Part shown: positions 7,701 through 15,083 of the stretch, piece after piece | How positions within the stretch are numbered: position 1 is the stretch's first letter | How the letters are laid out: the number at the start of each line of letters is the position of its first letter | From: JBFGCA01 sp041567315 | GTDB taxonomy: Bacteria > Acidobacteriota > Thermoanaerobaculia > Multivoradales > JAHEKO01 | NCBI GenBank assembly: GCA_041567315.1 | Contig: JBFGCA010000080.1 | Location: 1 to 21,887, forward strand | Reading direction: 5' to 3' | DNA: 21,887 nucleotides | Translations under genes and position numbers: made by a program | The notes under the pieces: generated by a model | The model's database searches: none | Told to the model about the DNA's origin: nothing | Seen by the model: only the letters and a program-made list of their open reading frames with translations

Positions 7701-8481
7701 GCTCGACCAGGCCGACCCGGTGGTGGGGAGCGAGCGCGCCTGCTCGCTCGACCCCCCCGACCCGTCGTGCGTCATGTCGCGGGTCGCCTACAGCTGGAAC
7801 GGCGCCGCCTACGACGCCTTCGACGGCGAGACCCCCGGGACGGAGGGCGCCCTCGAGGCCTTCGAGGGCCTCTGGGTCAGAGCCTTCAAGAGCGGGATCG
7901 CGCTGCGAATCCCGGCCGTCCCCAGCGGCAGCGCCGGGTGCAGCGCCGCCGAATCGTCCGCTCCCAGCGCTCCGAGCAGCGCCAGGCTCGCTGCGGACCG
8001 CCGCCAGGCGGCCCGGTCGGAGCTCGGGGACGAGGCGGCGGACTGGAGCGGCCGCCTGGTGGCTGCCTCCGGGGCGCTGCGCGACGCCGCCGTCTTCGGC
8101 CGCCTCGCCGGCAGCCGCACCGGACCCGACCGTCACGACCTGCCCGAGCTGTCCCCGTTCGGCGAGCCCTATCTGACGGTCGTCTTTCCCCATCCCGAAT
8201 GGGGCGACCGGGCGGGCGACTACGCCTCCGACTACCGCCCGGCCGGGGGTGGCGTCGCGGCGCACGCCTGGCGCTTCGACCTGCTGACCTCGGAGCCGGG
8301 GCTCGAGGTGACCCTCACCTGGCAGGCACCCGCGGCGGTGCTCCGCCGCTCGCGCCTCGTCGACCTCGAGACTGGGCGCGCCGTCGACCTCACCCCCGGA
8401 GGCCAGTACACCTTCACCCTCGACGGCAGCAGCCGCAGCTTCCGCTGGCGGCTCGGCGGACCGCCACGGGCCGTCGAGTAG
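4771..8481 (+). CDS. Secreted FG-GAP repeat (integrin-alpha-like propeller) protein
   Basis: This 1236-residue exported protein opens with a signal peptide (MHTAMAVGLWLAAVVLSAG, cleavage probably after AAA near residue 26). Residues ~56-845 hold 14 repeats of 54-58 residues. Each reads roughly SDAAAGDxFGxAVAIDGDTL, VVGAPxDDDAGxxSGAAYVF and ERNQGGADAWGQVAKLTA. The FG and GAP signatures and Asp-rich loops are those of calcium-binding integrin-alpha-type blades; 14 units fit two seven-bladed propellers. Residues ~846-1060 form a separate module with paired WxxY/W stretches (GRYWLK-like GRGYWLKTLD, then WNMAGHPFPFPVCWADAL) and several cysteines. An Ala/Ser/Arg-rich linker and a final beta-sandwich-like segment follow from about 1120. 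The ATG at 4771 has a good GGAAGGGGAG site. The likely role is a surface or secreted scaffold or adhesin; the partner is unknown. No sorting motif is obvious. Confidence 0.88.
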   Translation: MHTAMAVGLWLAAVVLSAGTAAAEPGVGGQDGRTVEAAAPEAVGLAVSVEVAELLAGDAAAEDHFGRAVAVSGDMLVVGAPLDDDAGSGSGAAYVFERNQGGTDAWGQVAKLIASDAAAADTFGVAVAIDGATIAIGASSNDGAAVNAGAVYVFERNQGGADAWGQVAKLTASDAATGDNFGVAVAIDGPTVVAGAPLNDVSSFNSGAAYVFHRNEGGADAWGEVRRITPTDPAAEDWFGQSVGIDGAFVVVGAPFNDDPASNTGSVYVFERNQGGSDNWGQVRKLLVPDRASGDRLGDAVAIHGDLVLAGSPFDDDAGADSGSAYVFSRHQGGTDNWGQVVKLGAAAGDAGDRFGFTLALGDATALVRGYLDDALGLNAGAAHLFGRNQGGADVWGELKRLEAGDGAGGDFYGYGLDLDGDTLAVGAYLHDQAAPNAGAVWVYQLLGNAWREVAEATANDAATGDWLGFSVDLDGSMMAAGARRDSADSGSVYVFGRNQGGTDGWGQIAKLRASAAGAGDFYGVDVAVDGDHVMVGADGDFNVGAQAGTVWVNRRDGPFTWTQVRFLGAPDAAAGDRFGRSLDLDGEVLVVGAWGKNGTSPDEGAAYVFHRNQTLPDWWDFVAKLTASDAAILDWLGLSVGVSGDTVVAGAPSNLGSEPGAAYLFRRNQGGADAWGQIAQLAPADGAGGDKFGDAVAISGDLVVVGARLHDGAATDAGAVYLFGRNQGGADAWGQIAKLSASDAAAGDEFGARVALDGDTLVVGARLDDDAGASSGAAYVFERNQGGADAWGQVAKLTASDGAAGDRFGEGVAVSGQTVVAGATFGDAGGVADSGSAYVFERFAGCRAGRRFVAGQWRQLSLACDAGGADTVATVFGDELDPADYGSRWTVYRWNPTTEAYEQLALGDPLEEGRGYWLKTLDAGQGVDANGDANPVLDHALVADAAVGRWNMAGHPFPFPVCWADALVVDGAAVLSLDQADPVVGSERACSLDPPDPSCVMSRVAYSWNGAAYDAFDGETPGTEGALEAFEGLWVRAFKSGIALRIPAVPSGSAGCSAAESSAPSAPSSARLAADRRQAARSELGDEAADWSGRLVAASGALRDAAVFGRLAGSRTGPDRHDLPELSPFGEPYLTVVFPHPEWGDRAGDYASDYRPAGGGVAAHAWRFDLLTSEPGLEVTLTWQAPAAVLRRSRLVDLETGRAVDLTPGGQYTFTLDGSSRSFRWRLGGPPRAVE
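4936..7305 (+). repeat. 14 tandem ~170 bp coding repeats
   Basis: These are the in-frame units encoding the FG-GAP blades, with a period of about 165-174 bp. Conservation at the DNA level is highest around the segment encoding ERNQGGADAWGQVAKL. The first two units (5051-5125 versus 5225-5299) differ at only a few bases over about 75 bp. Units 12-14 also resemble each other closely. Units 6-10 are the most divergent: unit 7 lacks the RNQGG core, unit 9 has RRDGPFTWTQV instead, and unit 10 has RNQTLPDWWDFV. Confidence 0.85.
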
Positions 8482-8524
8482 CCGCCCGGAAGGGGCCCTC
8501 GGCGTCGCCCGGCGGCCCGACGAC

Positions 8525-10444
8525 TCAGCCCGCCTGCTTGCGGCCGCTCTCCTCCCAGCCGAGGATCTCGTCGATGGTGTTGGTGGAGACGGAGTGGTAG
8601 CCGGGGCGGGCGTTGGCGTAGACCCGGCGGGCCCAGGCGAGCCCGTCTTCGGTCCGGGCCAGCTCGGCGTAGAGGGGTTTGAGGAACTTGCGGCGGCCGA
8701 CGGTAGTGAGGAAGGTCTCGAGGGCCGGGTAGGCGGGGCGGTAGTCGTGGCGGATGGCGACGGTCAGCCAGGCGGAGAGGACCTCGGAGTTGCCGGAGGT
8801 CGAGAGGCCGAAGGCGCGGTCGAGGTCGGCGAGGCCGGCGGCGGGGAGCGGGTCGGGCAGGTTGCGCAGGAAGTGCTGCCACTGTTGGGTGACCCAGCCG
8901 GCGGTGGCGAGCTCGGCGGCGGGTGCGCCGTCGCGCCAGCGGGCGAGCTCGGCGTCGACCGCCTCGAAGGCGCGGCTCTCGGGCAGCGGATGGTTGGCGG
9001 GGAGGCCGGGGCCGTAGACCCAGCCCTGGAGGTCGATCGCCGCCGCGTCGTCGGGACGCGCCGACAGCAACCGTGCCTCGAGGTCGGCCACGAAGGTGGC
9101 GGTGTCGATCGACCGGAACGCGAAGCGGTCGAAGTAGTCGCCGACATAGGCGTCCCAGGTCTCGCGGCCCAGGGTCTCCTCGAGCAGCCGCAGCAGCGCC
9201 GCGCCCTTGTCGTAGGCCACCGAGGTCATGCCGTCGTCGGGGTCGCGGCCGGCGAGATCGAGCCACAGATGGGTGTCGCGCTCGGCCAGCCCGGCCAGCT
9301 CGTCTTCGAGATCCTGGAGCGACAGCGCCCGCAGCATCTCTGCGTACTCGGCCCCCTTGACCTCCTCGATCAGGCGGTTCTCGATGTAGCTGGTGAAGCC
9401 CTCGTTGAGCCAGAAGTCGTTCCAGGTGGCGTTGGTGACCAGGTTGCCCGACCAGGAGTGGGCCAGCTCGTGGGCGATCAGCGCCACCAGCGAGCGGTCG
9501 CCGGCGATGACGGTGGGCGTGAGGAAGGTGAGCCGCGGGTTCTCCATGCCCCCGTAGGGGAAGCTCGGCGGCAGCACCAGCAGGTCGTAGCGTCCCCAGC
9601 GGTAGGGTCCGTACAGACGCTCGGCGGCCTCCATCATCGCCTCGGTCTCGGCGAACTCCCAGGCCGCGGCCGCGGCCAGCGCGGGCTCGGCCCAGACGCC
9701 GGTCCGGGGGCCCATGGAGCGGAACTCAAGCTCGCCGACGGCGAGGGCCAGCAGGTAGGAGGGCACCGCCTGCGGCATCCGGAAGGCGTAGACGCCGTCG
9801 GCGCTCGGCGCGGTCGGGTTCTCGGCGCTCATCAGCGCCACCAACGGCGGCGGCACCCGGATCGTGGCCTCGTAGGTCATCCGCACCGCCGGGGTGTCCT
9901 GGCAGGGCACCCAGGTGCGGGCCAGGATGGCCTGCGACTGGGTGAACAGGAAGGGATGGCGGCCGCCGGCCGTCTGCGCGGGCTCGAGCCACTGGAGCGC
10001 CGCGGCGCCCGGCAGGGTCTGGTACTCGATGCGGACCGCGGTCGTCGCGGGGCCGAGGGCGACGGTCAGCCCACGGCCCAGGAACGGCGACTCCTCGCCC
10101 AGCGTGAAGACCGCCGGCTCACCCCCCGGCTGGTCCTCCGCCCGGCCCTCCGAGTGCAGGGTGACCGCCGCGACCTCGAGCTGGCGGGTGTCGAGCCGTA
10201 GCTCCCCGGCGCCCGGCGCGCGCTCCAGGCTCAGGGTGGCGGTGCCGCGCAGCCGCCGGGCCTCGAAGTCGACGGTCAGGTCGAGGTCCAGGTGGGTGAC
10301 CCGCACCTCGGCCGGACGCGCGAAGCTGTGGGGGTCGACCGGCGGCGTGGCTGCCATCGGCACCGAGCGCGCGGCCGGGGGCTCCTGTCCCCCGCATCCG
10401 CCGAGCGCCACCAGCGCTCCGATCCAGGTTGCCGTGCGGTTCAT
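8525..10444 (-). CDS. M1-family aminopeptidase, lipoprotein
   Basis: This 639-residue zinc metallopeptidase resembles the leukotriene-A4-hydrolase/cold-active aminopeptidase branch of M1 and removes N-terminal residues from peptides. The exopeptidase loop GGMENP is at 298-303. The zinc site HELAH is at 325-329, with the third ligand Glu348 in WLNEGF, giving the correct HExxH-18-E spacing. The catalytic tyrosine is likely Tyr411 in SVAYDKGAALL. A C-terminal helical domain (about 470-639) completes the family architecture. The N-terminus ends a hydrophobic stretch with the lipobox LGGC (Cys17), so the enzyme is probably membrane-anchored outside the cytoplasm. Its ATG overlaps the stop of the preceding amidohydrolase gene by four bases, making it the last gene of a four-gene operon. 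Confidence 0.94.
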   Translation of the reverse strand: MNRTATWIGALVALGGCGGQEPPAARSVPMAATPPVDPHSFARPAEVRVTHLDLDLTVDFEARRLRGTATLSLERAPGAGELRLDTRQLEVAAVTLHSEGRAEDQPGGEPAVFTLGEESPFLGRGLTVALGPATTAVRIEYQTLPGAAALQWLEPAQTAGGRHPFLFTQSQAILARTWVPCQDTPAVRMTYEATIRVPPPLVALMSAENPTAPSADGVYAFRMPQAVPSYLLALAVGELEFRSMGPRTGVWAEPALAAAAAWEFAETEAMMEAAERLYGPYRWGRYDLLVLPPSFPYGGMENPRLTFLTPTVIAGDRSLVALIAHELAHSWSGNLVTNATWNDFWLNEGFTSYIENRLIEEVKGAEYAEMLRALSLQDLEDELAGLAERDTHLWLDLAGRDPDDGMTSVAYDKGAALLRLLEETLGRETWDAYVGDYFDRFAFRSIDTATFVADLEARLLSARPDDAAAIDLQGWVYGPGLPANHPLPESRAFEAVDAELARWRDGAPAAELATAGWVTQQWQHFLRNLPDPLPAAGLADLDRAFGLSTSGNSEVLSAWLTVAIRHDYRPAYPALETFLTTVGRRKFLKPLYAELARTEDGLAWARRVYANARPGYHSVSTNTIDEILGWEESGRKQAG

Positions 10445-11763
10445 GGGGCGTCCTCCGTTTTCGGGTTGGCGGGCGCCGGCGCCGGCCGGTCGCGGTAGCG
10501 CCGGTAGAGGCGCTTCTGGCGGTCGGCCTCGAGGTCCAGCTCGCGGCCGGCCATCCAGGCGCCGAGGATGCGGGTGCGGATCTCGAGCGGGTCGCCGTCG
10601 GTGACGATGAAGGTCGCCTCCTTGCCGGGCTCGAGCGAGCCCAGCCGGCCGGCGACGCCGAGCAGCTCGGCGACGCTCAGGGTGACGCTCCGCAGCGCGA
10701 CCTCCGGCGGCAGCCCGAACGCTGCCGCCATCGCCGCGTGGAACGGCAGGTTGCGGGCGTTGGAGGCGTCGAAGCGCGAGCCGCCGTCGCCGATGGCGAA
10801 CGGGACGCCGGCCTCGTGGAGGCGGGCGGCGGCCACGAAGGCGGCGTCGTAGGGCTCCCAGTCGCGCCGCGGCCGCGCCAGCACGCCGTTGAGCAGCACC
10901 GGCACGCCGGCCGCCTGGACCGCTTCGATCGCATACTGGACGTCGGCGCCGGTCACCAGGACGACCCTGGCGAGCTCCTCCTTCCGCACCCATTCGAGCG
11001 CCTTTTCGATCTGGGTCTTCTCGGCGGCGTGCAGGAACAGCGGCAGCTCGCCGTCGAGCACCGGCAGGAGGGCCTCGAGCCGCGGATCGAAGTCGGCGGC
11101 CGGCGCCTGGCCGGCAGCCGCTGCCCGCCGCGCCTTGCCGTAGGCGCGGGCGCGGGCCACGGTCTCCTCGAGCAGCTCGGTCAACCGCTCGCGCTCGGTC
11201 TCGACCTCCTCGGCCGGCGTCCGCGGGAAGCCGCGGGTCGGCGGCCGCTGACGCGGGAAGTCGAGGTGCATGCCGACCGGGGCCGCCAGCGCCATCTCCT
11301 CCCAGTTCCAGCCCTCGAGCCGCATCAGCGCCGAGCTGCCGGCGAACAGTCCCCCGCGCGGCGCCACGTGGGCCAGCAGCACGCCTCCCGACAGCGCCAC
11401 CGGCAGCAGCTCGGAGTCGGCGTGGAAGGCCACCTCCGCCCGCAGGTGGGGGTTGAGATCCCCGACTTCGGTGACGTCGTCGGTGCCCCGGACGCTGCCG
11501 ATCTCGGTCAGCCCCAGCGCCGAGTAGGGATGCAGGAAAGCGGGGTAGAGCCGCCGCCCGTCGAGCTCGACCACCCGCGCCCCGGCCGGTACCTCGACCT
11601 CGGGGCCGAGCGCGACGATCGTGTCCCCCTCGACGACCATCACCGCCCCCTCCACCGGCGGACCGCTCACCGGGTAGACGGTCGCGCCGGTGAAGGCCAC
11701 GGCCTCGCCGGCGGCGGGCGAGGCCGAGAGCAGCAGGATGGCGCCGATCAGGCCCCGGCTCAC
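10441..11763 (-). CDS. Exported amidohydrolase-like protein with degenerate metal site
   Basis: This 440-residue protein belongs to the imidazolonepropionase-related amidohydrolase family. A short signal peptide (MSRGLIGAILLLSASPAAGE) is followed by the N-terminal beta-sandwich strands (TGATVYPVSG, VVEGDTIVALG). The barrel and a typical C-terminus follow, with LLGVAGRLGSLEPGKEATFI. The expected PGxxDAHxH is PAFLHPYSA (residues 74-82): both metal histidines are replaced, by Tyr80 and Ala82. The region that should carry later histidines reads VLVTGADVQYA. A candidate late Asp survives in FAIGDGG. Catalysis by the usual mechanism is therefore doubtful. It starts at GTG 11763, overlapping the upstream stop (GTGA), and its own stop overlaps the M1 gene start. 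It may be a structural partner of the intact paralogue, or have a different chemistry. Confidence 0.85.
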   Translation of the reverse strand: MSRGLIGAILLLSASPAAGEAVAFTGATVYPVSGPPVEGAVMVVEGDTIVALGPEVEVPAGARVVELDGRRLYPAFLHPYSALGLTEIGSVRGTDDVTEVGDLNPHLRAEVAFHADSELLPVALSGGVLLAHVAPRGGLFAGSSALMRLEGWNWEEMALAAPVGMHLDFPRQRPPTRGFPRTPAEEVETERERLTELLEETVARARAYGKARRAAAAGQAPAADFDPRLEALLPVLDGELPLFLHAAEKTQIEKALEWVRKEELARVVLVTGADVQYAIEAVQAAGVPVLLNGVLARPRRDWEPYDAAFVAAARLHEAGVPFAIGDGGSRFDASNARNLPFHAAMAAAFGLPPEVALRSVTLSVAELLGVAGRLGSLEPGKEATFIVTDGDPLEIRTRILGAWMAGRELDLEADRQKRLYRRYRDRPAPAPANPKTEDAP

Positions 11764-13244
11764 GAGCTCCCCTCGCTTTCGACCGCCGGCGGCGCGTCGG
11801 GCTCCTCATCGACGATGTCTTCGGGCGGTTTCTCGGGCGACTCCTCCTCTTCCTCCTCCTCGTCGGCAGCAGCCTCGGTGCCGGCCGGCGCGCCGTCTTT
11901 GGGCTGCGCCCGCGCCTTGGCCAGCAGCGCGTCGCGCTCGGCCTGGACCACCCCGCGGTAGGCGAGGTCCTCGGCGCGGTCGAAGTAGCGGCGGCCGTCG
12001 ATCCAGGTCTGCTCGACGATCGAGTAGGTCGAGAGCGGATGACCGGTCCAGACCACGAAGTCGGCGTCCTTGCCGGGCTCGAGCGAGCCCACGCGCTCGG
12101 CGATGCCGAGCTGGCGGGCCGGGTTGAGGGTCACCAGCAGCAGTGCCTCCTCCTCGCCGAGTTCCCCGTAGCGCACCGCCTTGGCCGCCTCCAGGTTGAG
12201 CCGGCGGGCCAGCTCGGAGTCGTCGGAGTTGAGCGAGGTCACCACGCCGCGGCGGTGGAGCAGAGCGGCGTTGTAGGGGATGGCGTCGATCACCTCGTAC
12301 TTGTAGGCCCACCAGTCGCTGAACGAGGAGGCGCCGGCGCCGTGGGCGGCCAGCTCGTCGGCCACCTTGTAGGCCTCGAGCGCGTGCTGGAAGCAGCGCA
12401 CTCGGAAGCCCAGCTCCTCGGCCAGCCGCAGGAGCATCAGGATCTCGTCGGCGCGGTAGGAGTGGGCGTGGACGTCGCGGCGGCCGTCGAGGATCTCGAG
12501 CAGCGCCTCGAGCTCGAGGTCGCGGCGCGGCGGCACCCGGTCTGCGTCCCGCCGTGCCCGGTGCTCCTCCCAGCGGCGGCGGTAGTCCCGGGCCGCCCGG
12601 AAGCGCTCGCGCAGCACCTGCTCGACCCCCTGGCGGGTCTGCGGGAAGCGCCGCTCCTCGACGTTCCAGTTGCTCTGCTTGGGGTTCTCGCCGAGCGCGA
12701 ACTTGATCCCCGGCGGCGCCTCGGCCATCAGCAGCCCGGCCGGCTGCTGCCCCCAGCGCAGCTTGATCACCGCGCGTTGCCCCCCGATCGCGTTGGCCGA
12801 GCCGTGCAGCAGGTTGGCGACGGTCAGCCCACCGGCGAGCTGCCAGTAGAGGTTGATCGACTCCGGGTCGACGACGTCGGCGATCCGCACCTCGGCGGTC
12901 GAGATGCGGGTGCCCTCGTTGACCCCGCCCTCGACCGCGGCGTGCGAGTGGGCGTCGATCAGCCCGGGGGTCACGTGCTTGCCGGCGGCCTCGATCACCA
13001 CGGCGCCGGCCGGGGCCGTCAGGTCCCGGCCCACCTGCGCGACCCGGCCGCGGCGGACCAGCAGGTCGGCGCCCTCGAGCCGGCCCCGGGGGCCGCTGGT
13101 CCAGACCGTCGCGCCCCGCACCAGCACGGCCTCCGGCTGCTCGGGCGTGGGGTTGCGCCAGCCCGAGGGATCGGGCGCGGCGGTCTGCGCCGCGGCCGGG
13201 ACCGCGGCGAGCGCCAGCCCGAGGACCGCAAGCCCGGCTCTCAC
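11760..13244 (-). CDS. Exported amidohydrolase with intact metal ligands
   Basis: This 494-residue protein, related to imidazolonepropionase and Xaa-Pro dipeptidase-like amidohydrolases, has a signal peptide (MRAGLAVLGLALAAVPAAAQ). Metal-binding motifs are complete: GLIDAHSH (His99, His101), DVHAHSYRADE (His259, His261), CFQHALEAYK (His287) and TSLNSDD (Asp341/342). Lys161 in AVIKLRWG could be a bridging carboxylated lysine, though I cannot verify this. The C-terminal beta strands (RVGSLEPGKDADFVVWTGHP) are typical. After about residue 455 comes a highly acidic Glu/Pro/Asp tail (AADEEEEEEESPEKPPED), unusual for the family. The start is GTG 13244, overlapping the upstream stop by four bases; an ATG is not available at the signal peptide. 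It is probably the catalytic member of the operon, hydrolysing a peptide or amide substrate outside the cytoplasm. The substrate is unknown. Confidence 0.9.
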   Translation of the reverse strand: MRAGLAVLGLALAAVPAAAQTAAPDPSGWRNPTPEQPEAVLVRGATVWTSGPRGRLEGADLLVRRGRVAQVGRDLTAPAGAVVIEAAGKHVTPGLIDAHSHAAVEGGVNEGTRISTAEVRIADVVDPESINLYWQLAGGLTVANLLHGSANAIGGQRAVIKLRWGQQPAGLLMAEAPPGIKFALGENPKQSNWNVEERRFPQTRQGVEQVLRERFRAARDYRRRWEEHRARRDADRVPPRRDLELEALLEILDGRRDVHAHSYRADEILMLLRLAEELGFRVRCFQHALEAYKVADELAAHGAGASSFSDWWAYKYEVIDAIPYNAALLHRRGVVTSLNSDDSELARRLNLEAAKAVRYGELGEEEALLLVTLNPARQLGIAERVGSLEPGKDADFVVWTGHPLSTYSIVEQTWIDGRRYFDRAEDLAYRGVVQAERDALLAKARAQPKDGAPAGTEAAADEEEEEEESPEKPPEDIVDEEPDAPPAVESEGSS

Positions 13245-14938
13245 GGCCGCCCCTCGCGGGCGGTTCCCTCGGTTTGCCGGGTGGCGCGCTCCGGTTCCGG
13301 CTCCGGGGCCGGCTCGGGGGCCGGCTCGCTGGCCGGCGACTCCGGGACCCCCTCGGGGCCGGCGACCCGCCGGCCGCGCACCTGGAAGGTCCCGCGCGGT
13401 GAGTCGCCCTTGCCGCTGAGCGTCGCGCCGGTGATCGACAGCTCCATGGTCACCGTCCCCGGCATCCCGACCTGGTCGCCTTCGAACCGCAGCTCCAGGG
13501 TCTTGCCCGAGACCGCCGCCCGCTGGAGCGGGATGACGCGATCCATCGCCAGCACCGCGCCCTCGAGCGCCGCGGCGGCGCCGCGCAGCCGCAGCGTCAC
13601 CGGGATCTCGCCGCTGCCGGTGACGACGGTGATCGCCCACTCGCCGGCCGGCTCGACCGCCGGCGGCTCGGGGGCGCGCACCTCGTAGCGCCGGCCGTCG
13701 ATCCACACCGCCCGGATCTTCGGGGCTTCGACCAGCAGCTCCCCCTCCACCACCACCAGGTTGGCGGTCATCCCGGGTGCGATCGTTCCCAGGCGGTCGG
13801 CCAGGCCGAGCAGCCGTGCCGGCACGGTGGTGAGGCCGGCCAGCGCGTCGGTCGCGGTGAGACCGCGGGCGACGGCCGCGGCCAGCCGGGCGTGCACTCT
13901 GGCGGGGTCGTCGAGGCGGTGGGTGGTGAACGCCACGGGCACCCCGGCCTCGATCAGCCGCCGCGGGTTGTCGGGCGCGAGGTCCCAGTCGCGCAGCTCG
14001 GCGAGACCGATCGCCAGGTCGTCCGGTTCGACCGGCGCCGGCGTCTCGGGAAAGTCCAGCGGCAAGAGGTGGGGCCGCGGCGAGGCGGCGATCGCCGGCA
14101 GCCAGCGGTGCTCCTTGCCGTTGCCGACCAGGTGGAGATCGAGGCCCAGCTCGGTCGCCAGGGCGAGGGCTCGCAGGGTGTCGGTCGGCGACTCGGTCTC
14201 GACCACCAGCAGCTCGCCGCCGGCGGCCACCTCCGCCAGCGCCTCGAGGGCGGTGTCGACCGGTGGGCGCGGCTGGGCGGGGTTGCGCTCGTAGGCGCGG
14301 TGGGCCTGGCGGTACCAGGCGGCGTCGAGCAGGGTCTGGCGGACCAGCGCCAGCGCGCCCATCCGCGAGGTGGGGTAGCCGCCGCCCCACTGGTTGGTGG
14401 CGAAGCTCAGGTGCTGGGCGGCGGTGCGGCGCAGGACCTGCTCGTTGGGGTCGCCATCGCCGAGCTGGACGACCGCGCCGCGGCCGCGGAAGATGCCCTG
14501 CGCCGGGGCGACGGCGGCGGTGGTAAAGCCGGCGGCGCGCAGCTGTTTGACGCTGGCGGCGTCCGGGGGATGGGCGATCATCTCGCGCTCGGGACGGACC
14601 AGCGGGTTGGGATGGCCCCCCGGCACGGGCGCCGGCGCCGCGCCCTCGGCGCCCCAGTTCCGCTCGAGGTAGGGCTCGATCAGCCCCGGGTAGACCGTCA
14701 GACCGGCCAGGTCCCAGAGGCGGGCGTCGGCCGGTGGCTCGACCTCGGGCCCGACCGCCTCGACGACCCCGTCGCGAAGCACCACGGTAGCGGTCTCCAG
14801 GACGGTCCCCGGAGCGGTTACCACCCGGGCGCCGGTGAGAGCGTGGACCGCCGGAGCGGCGGCTGCGAGCGGCGCGGCCGACAGCCCGGCAAGGCCCAGC
14901 AGGGTGGCGAACGCGCGGGCGGGCCGGGGAGGTCGCAT
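13241..14938 (-). CDS. Exported amidohydrolase-like protein with C-terminal beta domain
   Basis: This is the first gene of the operon, 565 residues. A twin-Pro/Arg N-terminus leads into a hydrophobic signal peptide (FATLLGLAGLSAAPLAAAAP). The amidohydrolase fold follows: LTGARVVTAPG, VVLRDGVVEAVGPEVE, and late LLGLADRLGTIAPGMTANLV. The metal motif is altered: PGLIEPYLE (84-92) puts Tyr90 and Glu92 where two histidines belong, so normal binuclear catalysis is unlikely. Beyond about residue 430 is an added beta-rich domain (GEWAITVVTGSGEIPVTL through SGKGDSPRGTFQVRG). A Pro/Glu-rich tail (EPAPEPAPEPEPE) follows. The ATG at 14938 has only a weak ribosome binding site. Its stop overlaps the GTG of the intact paralogue. 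A role as a binding or assembly subunit is inference. Confidence 0.85.
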   Translation of the reverse strand: MRPPRPARAFATLLGLAGLSAAPLAAAAPAVHALTGARVVTAPGTVLETATVVLRDGVVEAVGPEVEPPADARLWDLAGLTVYPGLIEPYLERNWGAEGAAPAPVPGGHPNPLVRPEREMIAHPPDAASVKQLRAAGFTTAAVAPAQGIFRGRGAVVQLGDGDPNEQVLRRTAAQHLSFATNQWGGGYPTSRMGALALVRQTLLDAAWYRQAHRAYERNPAQPRPPVDTALEALAEVAAGGELLVVETESPTDTLRALALATELGLDLHLVGNGKEHRWLPAIAASPRPHLLPLDFPETPAPVEPDDLAIGLAELRDWDLAPDNPRRLIEAGVPVAFTTHRLDDPARVHARLAAAVARGLTATDALAGLTTVPARLLGLADRLGTIAPGMTANLVVVEGELLVEAPKIRAVWIDGRRYEVRAPEPPAVEPAGEWAITVVTGSGEIPVTLRLRGAAAALEGAVLAMDRVIPLQRAAVSGKTLELRFEGDQVGMPGTVTMELSITGATLSGKGDSPRGTFQVRGRRVAGPEGVPESPASEPAPEPAPEPEPERATRQTEGTAREGRP

Positions 14939-14994
14939 CAGGCTCGAACTGGACGCCAGGGCCGCGGTCGCCGGTCGGGCCGCGAAGGCGGAGC

Positions 14995-15000
14995 ATGTTA
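14995..15000 (-). promoter_or_regulatory. Possible -10 element for the amidohydrolase/M1 operon
   Basis: On the minus strand TAACAT fits TANNNT and lies 57 bases before the ATG at 14938, in the divergent intergenic region shared with mscL. No TGN extension or convincing -35 is present. It would overlap the -35 region of the mscL promoter. Confidence 0.3.
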
Positions 15001-15015
15001 CACGAGGGCCGGGCC

Positions 15016-15024
15016 TGGTAGGAT
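15016..15024 (+). promoter_or_regulatory. Extended -10 promoter for mscL
   Basis: TGG followed by TAGGAT (15019-15024) is a TGN-TANNNT element. Transcription near 15031 would leave a leader of about 53 bases containing the AGGAGGGA ribosome binding site before the ATG at 15084. TTACAC 15 bases upstream could be a poor -35. Confidence 0.45.
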
Positions 15025-15083
15025 CGACGGTCTTCCGGGCCCGTCCGCGGCCCGGTCACCCACAATTCACAGGAGGGAGACTG

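Noticed and set aside
4144..8265. Very long antisense open frame opposite the FG-GAP gene
   Set aside because: The sequence is the mirror of a highly repetitive, strongly GC-biased gene; the translation is low-complexity with no domain, and only its last 153 codons (the YbaK gene) are real.
8481..8516. GCCGCC...GGCGGC hairpin between the FG-GAP and M1 genes
   Set aside because: Only six pairs with a 24-base loop and no T-run; such matches are expected by chance in this GC content.
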